A stretch of DNA of 11,391 nt from positions 1-11,391 of the forward strand of contig JALVCY010000338.1 of the NCBI GenBank assembly GCA_027009605.1, read 5' to 3'. Source of the DNA: Saprospiraceae bacterium. Its GTDB lineage: Bacteria; Bacteroidota; Bacteroidia; Chitinophagales; Saprospiraceae. Under the pieces are notes generated by a model. It was given only the letters and a program-made list of their open reading frames with translations. It did not search any database and had not been told where the DNA came from. Shown here piece by piece: positions 8,015 to 11,391 of this stretch. The translations under genes were made by a program, and so were the position numbers. Position 1 is the stretch's first letter; every line of letters begins with the position of its first letter.

Positions 8015-8294
8015 AGTTGATTCGCTTTGCTAGTTGATTCGCTGCGCTAGTTGAGAGATTTGGGGTTTTGATTGGGATTTTTACTTTATTATTTGATATT
8101 TGGGATTCTGTATTTGATATAGTTGTAAGATATTTTAGCTGCCTAGCCGTTACACCGTTACACCGTTACACCGTTACACCGTTACACCGTTATACCGTTA
8201 TACCGTTCATTGCCTACGGCCCACTGGGTTGAGAACTTGTCCCGATTACTATCGTGGATTCGGACTTCGTGGTTGAGAGCTTCGCAGGTTGAGA
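8015..8294. repeat. Long direct repeat, copy 2 (280 bp)
   Basis: Second copy of the block at 7699-7953, in the same orientation. The 25-bp difference in length is explained by three extra 8-bp units (24 bp) and one inserted base in the AT-rich part. The 62 bp between copies (7954-8014) carry a short GTTGA-rich stretch also seen at 9121-9140. Together, 7493-8410 is 918 bp without a gene. Confidence 0.85.
8147..8202. repeat. 8-bp tandem array CCGTTAYA, 7 units
   Basis: Five CCGTTACA units are followed by two CCGTTATA units and partial CCGTTC. It is expanded by three CCGTTACA units relative to the array in copy 1; the CCGTTATA end is unchanged. Confidence 0.9.
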
Positions 8295-8345
8295 AAGTTG
8301 ATACCGATTGAATGGCATTATAGAGAAAGATTAGATGGCTGAAGC

Positions 8346-8373
8346 TTGCTGGTTGAGAAAAATAGTATATTTG
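8346..8373 (+). promoter_or_regulatory. Probable promoter of the FkbM methyltransferase gene
   Basis: TTG at 8346-8348, a 17-bp spacer and TATATTTG at 8366-8373 fit TTG-N17-23-TAnnTTTG. The expected start is near 8380, leaving about 30 nt before the ATG at 8411. This supports that ATG over the in-frame TTG at 8381, which would lie at the transcription start. Confidence 0.5.
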
Positions 8374-8410
8374 CGGGTGTTTGGTTCGTCAAAATCTAAA
8401 AGCCTATTTA

Positions 8411-9112
8411 ATGAAGAGAAAAATTGAATCAAAAATAAAGAAATTTATCCTGATGCTTACAGGGCAGGTGCGGCACTTGAAGCCAACCGCCCAATGTGAT
8501 TATGAGTGGTATGGAAACCCTCATGCCGGGTTTTATGTGTGTCCCCAATTGTTGGATGAAAACTCTATTGTTTATTCGTTTGGTATAGGGGAGGATGTGT
8601 CATTCGACCTAGAAATAATCGCTAAGCATAAATGCCAAGTGTATGGTTTTGATCCTACACCAAAGTCCATCAATTGGGTGGGACAACAGGAACTTCCGGG
8701 GAATTTTCATTTTTATAAGTACGGCATCCATAGTGAAAGTGGATTTGTAGATTTTTTCTTGCCAAAGAATAAAGCGTATGTGTCGGGTAGTTTGATGATC
8801 CAAAACAATGTAGATACCGGACGAAAGGTGAGCGTGGAGATGAAATCCATCGGTGATATTGTCCGGGAATTGGGGCATGACCATATAGATGTCTTGAAAA
8901 TGGATATCGAAGGCTCCGAGTATGATGTCATTGATAGTATCTTGAAGGCGAATCTTTCTATTACGCAGTTGTTGATTGAATTTCATGACCGGTTTTTTGA
9001 AGATGGGCGGGAGCGTACTCGACGGGCTATTGGTCAATTGAAAGCGGGTGGGTTTGAAGTGTTTGCGGTGTCTGATTCTTTTGAGGAGGTTTCTCTTGTT
9101 TATCGGGGGTAG
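8411..9112 (+). CDS. FkbM-family SAM-dependent methyltransferase
   Basis: This 233-residue protein has the FkbM (Methyltransf_21) fold: a SAM-binding motif I region VYSFGIGEDVSFD at about 54-66, the acidic end of the second strand GFDPTP at 79-84, and the family hallmark LKMDIEGSEYDVI at 162-174, followed by LLIEFHDRF at 187-195. The family O-methylates sugars or small molecules, often in polysaccharide or natural-product pathways; the substrate here cannot be told. The start is set at the ATG at 8411 because a promoter box at 8366-8373 leaves no leader for the in-frame TTG at 8381. It stands alone, with no glycosyltransferase or capsule gene nearby, between two blocks of non-coding direct repeats. 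That suggests a cassette-like insertion or relic of a larger cluster (inference). No signal peptide; cytosolic. Confidence 0.9.
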   Translation: MKRKIESKIKKFILMLTGQVRHLKPTAQCDYEWYGNPHAGFYVCPQLLDENSIVYSFGIGEDVSFDLEIIAKHKCQVYGFDPTPKSINWVGQQELPGNFHFYKYGIHSESGFVDFFLPKNKAYVSGSLMIQNNVDTGRKVSVEMKSIGDIVRELGHDHIDVLKMDIEGSEYDVIDSILKANLSITQLLIEFHDRFFEDGRERTRRAIGQLKAGGFEVFAVSDSFEEVSLVYRG

Positions 9113-9120
9113 TTTTTAGT

Positions 9121-9287
9121 TGAGAGAGTTGAAGAAGTTGATTCGCTTCGCTAGTTGAATCGCTCGCAAGCTTCGCTAGTTGAAGAAGTTGAGACGTTCG
9201 CCTACGGCTCACTGGGTTGAGAACTTGTCCTACGGACTTCGTGGTTGAGAGCTTCGCAGGTTGAGATGATTTGGGTTTTTGTTTGGG
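9121..9287. repeat. Third, shortened copy of the intergenic repeat block
   Basis: Bases 9121-9194 are degenerate GTTGA/TTCGCT units. Bases 9195-9287 match 7864-7974 of copy 1, including GCCTACGGCTCACTGGG and the GCTTCGCAGGTTGAGATGA junction. The 8-bp array and the 56-bp segment are absent, and the 19-nt loop between GTCC and GGAC is replaced by TAC (9227-9237). The gap 9113-9428 holds this repeat, a stretch with nothing recognised (about 9288-9385) and a terminator. Confidence 0.8.
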
Positions 9288-9385
9288 GGAGGGGAGATTC
9301 GTTATTCGATATTGTTGAAAAAGGTAGAGCTGCTTGCTTGCCGGTTGATGATGGTTATCTGCGAACCGGGTTGGGTTGCTTGGGG

Positions 9386-9422
9386 AAAAAAAGAATTGGC
9401 CACCTATCCGGAGACCAATTCT
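9386..9422 (-). terminator. Rho-independent terminator of the blaI-M56 operon
   Basis: On the minus strand a perfect 8-bp arm AGAATTGG (9415-9422) pairs with CCAATTCT (9392-9399) across a 15-nt loop and runs into seven T (9386-9392). It starts 7 bp after the M56 gene stop codon. Confidence 0.85.
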
Positions 9423-9428
9423 CATTGA

Positions 9429-10862
9429 TTAGTTTTGCAGAGCAAATTTTACGGGAAGGAGGTATTGAAGCTTCACAACTTTTCCGTCTTGTTGACCGGG
9501 AATCCAAGTTTTTTCTTGGTTCATTTGGTTGAGTACTTTTAGGACTTCTTCATCACAGCCACCACCAATGCCGCGAAGAATCTCAATATCTTCGAGTTTG
9601 CCGGTCTCATTGATAATGAATTTGGCAATGACCCTCCCTTGAAGACCGTCTTTTCGAGCTTGTGGTGGGTATTGGATGTTTTGATAGATGTAATTGATTA
9701 ATGCATTTTCCGACCATTTGTCCAAACGCCTGTTGCCGGCGGGGTTGGGGTCTCCTTCAAATCTGGGCATTTGCTCAATGGCTTTGTAAACATTGGTATT
9801 GCTAACTTGTCCTGGATTGGCATCAATGATGTCAGATTTGGTTAATAAATCCGTAAAATTTTGGATTTTCTGTTTAAGTGCGTCTCGTTCTTCTTTGGTA
9901 GAAGCTCTGTTTTCTAACTCTTTAGAGAGTTGCTCAATTTCTTTTGCTTCTTTTTTTAGGGCAGCGATATCTGTTTTTTTGCTGAGTTCGATGGTGTCCT
10001 CTTTAGCACTTTGACAGCTGATGAAAAAGAGAGAAACAAAAAGGGGAATCACAAGGAAATATCTCCATAAGTCCTTGGAAGGGGATGGTGAAACAGTCAT
10101 CATGGTAATGCGTTTTTTTAATTGTGAATGAATAAAATTACTGGTGATGGCAACTTGCCTTCCGGATTGCATTTGCCTGAGCAATAATCGACTATATGCT
10201 TTTTTGTTGTGGTTTTGGGTGGTGGCTAAGTCTGCCTGATATTCGTGTATGTCTTGGAGTGCTATTTTGTAGAAATAAACTAGCGGATTCCACCAGAAAA
10301 AGATTTTAATGATTTCCACAAGGAGAATATCTACGGAGTGAAAATGGTCACTATGGGCTTGCTCGTGGGCGAGTATTTGATTCCATTCTTGTTTGGTGTA
10401 AGCACTCTTTCGAGAAATAAAAATGAAATGAAAGAAAGAGAAGGGGATGGGATTTTGGGGCAATTCGACAAGTAAATACTTGCCCGCTTTTTGTTTTTTG
10501 AAATGATTGATGTAAAAGACCAGCTTGCCGATATTGAAGAGAAAAAGAATAGTGCTAATCCCCAATCCTATGGTGTAAATAATTGAATACCAATTGGTTG
10601 TTTGCGGAGTGAGTGTGCCGGCATGGGCGACGGTGTGATGGGCGGTAATGACAACTTCGGGAATGGAAATCACCAATCCGGCGTTTTGGGAGACCGGAAA
10701 AAAAGGTTGGATTATAGGAAGTAAGATACCTAGAAGCAGCGTGGTAACTAAGAAAATCCGGTTGATTTTGAAAAAGGTCTTTTTGTAGAGCAATAGGTAG
10801 TATAGACTCAACCAAATAGCCCAATGCAAGGATATTTCCAAAAGTGTAGGGAGATTATTCAT
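9429..10862 (-). CDS. BlaR1-like M56 family metallopeptidase with TonB C-terminal domain
   Basis: This 477-residue inner-membrane protein has N-terminal membrane segments at about 8-26 and 35-55 and a third near 91-118. The M56 zinc site is HEQAH at 166-170 with a second conserved HEYQAD at 206-211 that would supply the third ligand (Glu207). A fourth membrane segment lies at about 266-282. A charged, likely coiled-coil stretch follows (about 289-341), then a TonB C-terminal-like domain (about 386-473: YPPQARKDGLQGRV, LRGIGGGCDEEVLKVL, LLPVKFAL). True BlaR1 carries a penicillin-binding sensor at that end; it is absent here. The expected role is a membrane signal sensor that triggers proteolysis and inactivates the neighbouring BlaI-type repressor. 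It overlaps that gene by 8 bp (shared ATGAATAA), implying coupled translation. FFISC at 279-283 resembles a lipobox. The signal sensed is unknown. Confidence 0.9.
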   Translation of the reverse strand: MNNLPTLLEISLHWAIWLSLYYLLLYKKTFFKINRIFLVTTLLLGILLPIIQPFFPVSQNAGLVISIPEVVITAHHTVAHAGTLTPQTTNWYSIIYTIGLGISTILFLFNIGKLVFYINHFKKQKAGKYLLVELPQNPIPFSFFHFIFISRKSAYTKQEWNQILAHEQAHSDHFHSVDILLVEIIKIFFWWNPLVYFYKIALQDIHEYQADLATTQNHNKKAYSRLLLRQMQSGRQVAITSNFIHSQLKKRITMMTVSPSPSKDLWRYFLVIPLFVSLFFISCQSAKEDTIELSKKTDIAALKKEAKEIEQLSKELENRASTKEERDALKQKIQNFTDLLTKSDIIDANPGQVSNTNVYKAIEQMPRFEGDPNPAGNRRLDKWSENALINYIYQNIQYPPQARKDGLQGRVIAKFIINETGKLEDIEILRGIGGGCDEEVLKVLNQMNQEKTWIPGQQDGKVVKLQYLLPVKFALQN

Positions 10863-11214
10863 CGTCTTTTATTTGATTGATTAGGTCATTGATTTCTTTT
10901 TCATCGATTTGTTTTTCTTGGATGAGAAACGACACCAAGGCTGACGGAGACCCCTTGAAATAATCTGCGATTAAGGTCGAAATAGAGCGTTTGGTATAGT
11001 CTTTCTTAGCAATAATAGGGGAATAGACATGGGTTCGTCCATAGGCCTTGTGCGTCACAAAACCTTTTTTTTCCAAAATCCGGACTACAGAAGATATCGT
11101 GCTATGTGGCGGTTTGGGCTCCGGTAGCTTGGCGATAATCTCACTGACTATGATGGGGTTTTCGTCCCAAATCATTTGCATTATTTGCTCTTCGGTGGCA
11201 GTTAATTTCTTCAT
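10855..11214 (-). CDS. BlaI/MecI/CopY-family transcriptional repressor
   Basis: The 119-residue protein matches the penicillinase-repressor family in length and content: a winged helix with LTATEEQIMQMIWDENP at 4-20, recognition region PPHSTISSVVRILEKKGFV at 35-53, the wing AYGRTHVYSPI at 57-67, then a C-terminal dimerisation helix region. In BlaI of Staphylococcus aureus the protease cuts at Asn-Phe in the dimerisation domain; SALVSFLIQ at 91-99 lies at a similar place and Ser95-Phe96 may correspond (inference). It is the first gene of a two-gene operon with the M56 peptidase and probably represses its own promoter at 11243-11273, where dyads occur. No beta-lactamase gene is adjacent in this window, so resistance is not implied. 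Confidence 0.93.
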   Translation of the reverse strand: MKKLTATEEQIMQMIWDENPIIVSEIIAKLPEPKPPHSTISSVVRILEKKGFVTHKAYGRTHVYSPIIAKKDYTKRSISTLIADYFKGSPSALVSFLIQEKQIDEKEINDLINQIKDDE

Positions 11215-11230
11215 GGTATAACGATTTTTT

Positions 11231-11259
11231 CGCTTTATAGCGCAAAGATACGTTATGTA
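11231..11259 (-). promoter_or_regulatory. Candidate BlaI operator dyads
   Basis: Two dyads flank and overlap the -7 box: a CGCT-N4-AGCG palindrome at 11231-11242 and an imperfect TAC-N5-GTA dyad (TACGTTATGTA) at 11249-11259. BlaI-family operators are short dyads commonly built on TACA/TGTA. Placement over the promoter fits autorepression; binding is inference. Confidence 0.4.
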
Positions 11260-11273
11260 GCGGAAAGATGCAA
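11243..11273 (-). promoter_or_regulatory. Promoter of the blaI-M56 operon
   Basis: On the minus strand TTG (11271-11273), a 20-bp spacer and TATCTTTG (11243-11250) fit the Bacteroidota consensus exactly. The start would be near 11236, a leader of about 22 nt before the ATG at 11214. Confidence 0.7.
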
Positions 11274-11280
11274 TTTTTTT

Positions 11281-11391
11281 TTGAGAAAGTTGAGAAGGTT
11301 GAGAAGGTTGAGAAGGTTGAGAAAGTTGAGAAGGTTGAGAAAGTTGAGAAGGTTGAGAAAGTTGAGAAGGTTGAGAAAGTTGAGAAGGTTG
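11281..11391. repeat. 9-bp tandem array TTGAGAARG, at least 12 units, cut by window edge
   Basis: Twelve perfect 9-bp units plus TTG run to the last base. Two unit types occur, TTGAGAAAG (A) and TTGAGAAGG (G), in the order A G G G A G A G A G A G, so the right part has an 18-bp higher-order period. It begins 8 bp beyond the blaI -33 element. The same GTTGAGA word recurs throughout the repeat blocks at 7.6-9.3 kb. Confidence 0.95.

Noticed and set aside
7652..8300. CRISPR array or integron attC array
   Set aside because: Repeat units are adjacent or nested with no unique spacers of constant length, no cas genes, and the core sites do not satisfy the GTTRRRY/RYYYAAC pairing of attC.
9027..9425. 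Minus-strand open frame of 132 codons
   Set aside because: It is made from repeat DNA and the antisense of fkbM; Ser/Gln/Pro/Lys-rich with no domain.
9245..9532. Plus-strand open frame of 95 codons after fkbM, with a faint DDGYLRTGLG resemblance to capsule proteins
   Set aside because: It starts inside repeat DNA, crosses the terminator hairpin and overlaps the well-supported M56 gene on the other strand. The resemblance is too short to support a gene remnant.

Overview
The window reads as chromosome of a Bacteroidota species, most likely in the Saprospirales/Chitinophagales range. The reasons are a type IX secretion (T9SS) type B sorting domain on a giant repeat protein, a PorP/SprF-family partner gene directly behind it, BlaI plus M56-peptidase/TonB regulatory genes in the arrangement typical of that phylum, promoters of the Bacteroidota form (TTG, about 20 bp, TAnnTTTG), and no clear Shine-Dalgarno sequences. 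The genus assignment is inference only.

Layout. (1) 1-267, minus: 5' part of a Crp/Fnr-type regulator that runs off the left edge. (2) 310-778: AT-rich divergent intergenic region with a good promoter at 638-668. (3) 779-7492, plus: a two-gene unit. The first gene encodes an 1893-residue secreted protein with 13 SprB-like repeats grouped in super-repeats, several further duplicated modules, a cadherin-like Ig domain and a C-terminal T9SS type B sorting domain. The second encodes a PorP/SprF outer-membrane protein. A rho-independent terminator follows at 7511-7549. (4) About 7650-8300 and 9121-9287: non-coding DNA built from nested direct repeats (17-mers, 8-mers, and a duplicated block of about 260 bp with a shorter third copy) on both sides of a lone FkbM-family methyltransferase gene (8411-9112). 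(5) 9386-11273, minus: a blaI-like repressor gene and an M56 peptidase/TonB gene overlapping by 8 bp, with a promoter carrying dyads upstream and a terminator downstream. (6) 11281-11391: a 9-bp tandem array running off the right edge.

How the genes fit together. The giant protein would cross the inner membrane by Sec, pass through the T9SS, and be placed on the cell surface with help from the adjacent PorP/SprF protein. The closest known parallel is SprB/SprF of Flavobacterium. The BlaI/M56 pair is a self-contained sensor-protease/repressor switch, but it lacks the beta-lactam-binding sensor of true BlaR1. The FkbM gene has no biosynthetic neighbour here and looks like an isolated cassette inside a repeat island. 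I see no CRISPR array, transposase, integrase, rRNA or tRNA. The most unusual content is the repeat architecture, both in the giant protein and in the DNA around fkbM. I do not see a clearly new multi-gene system.
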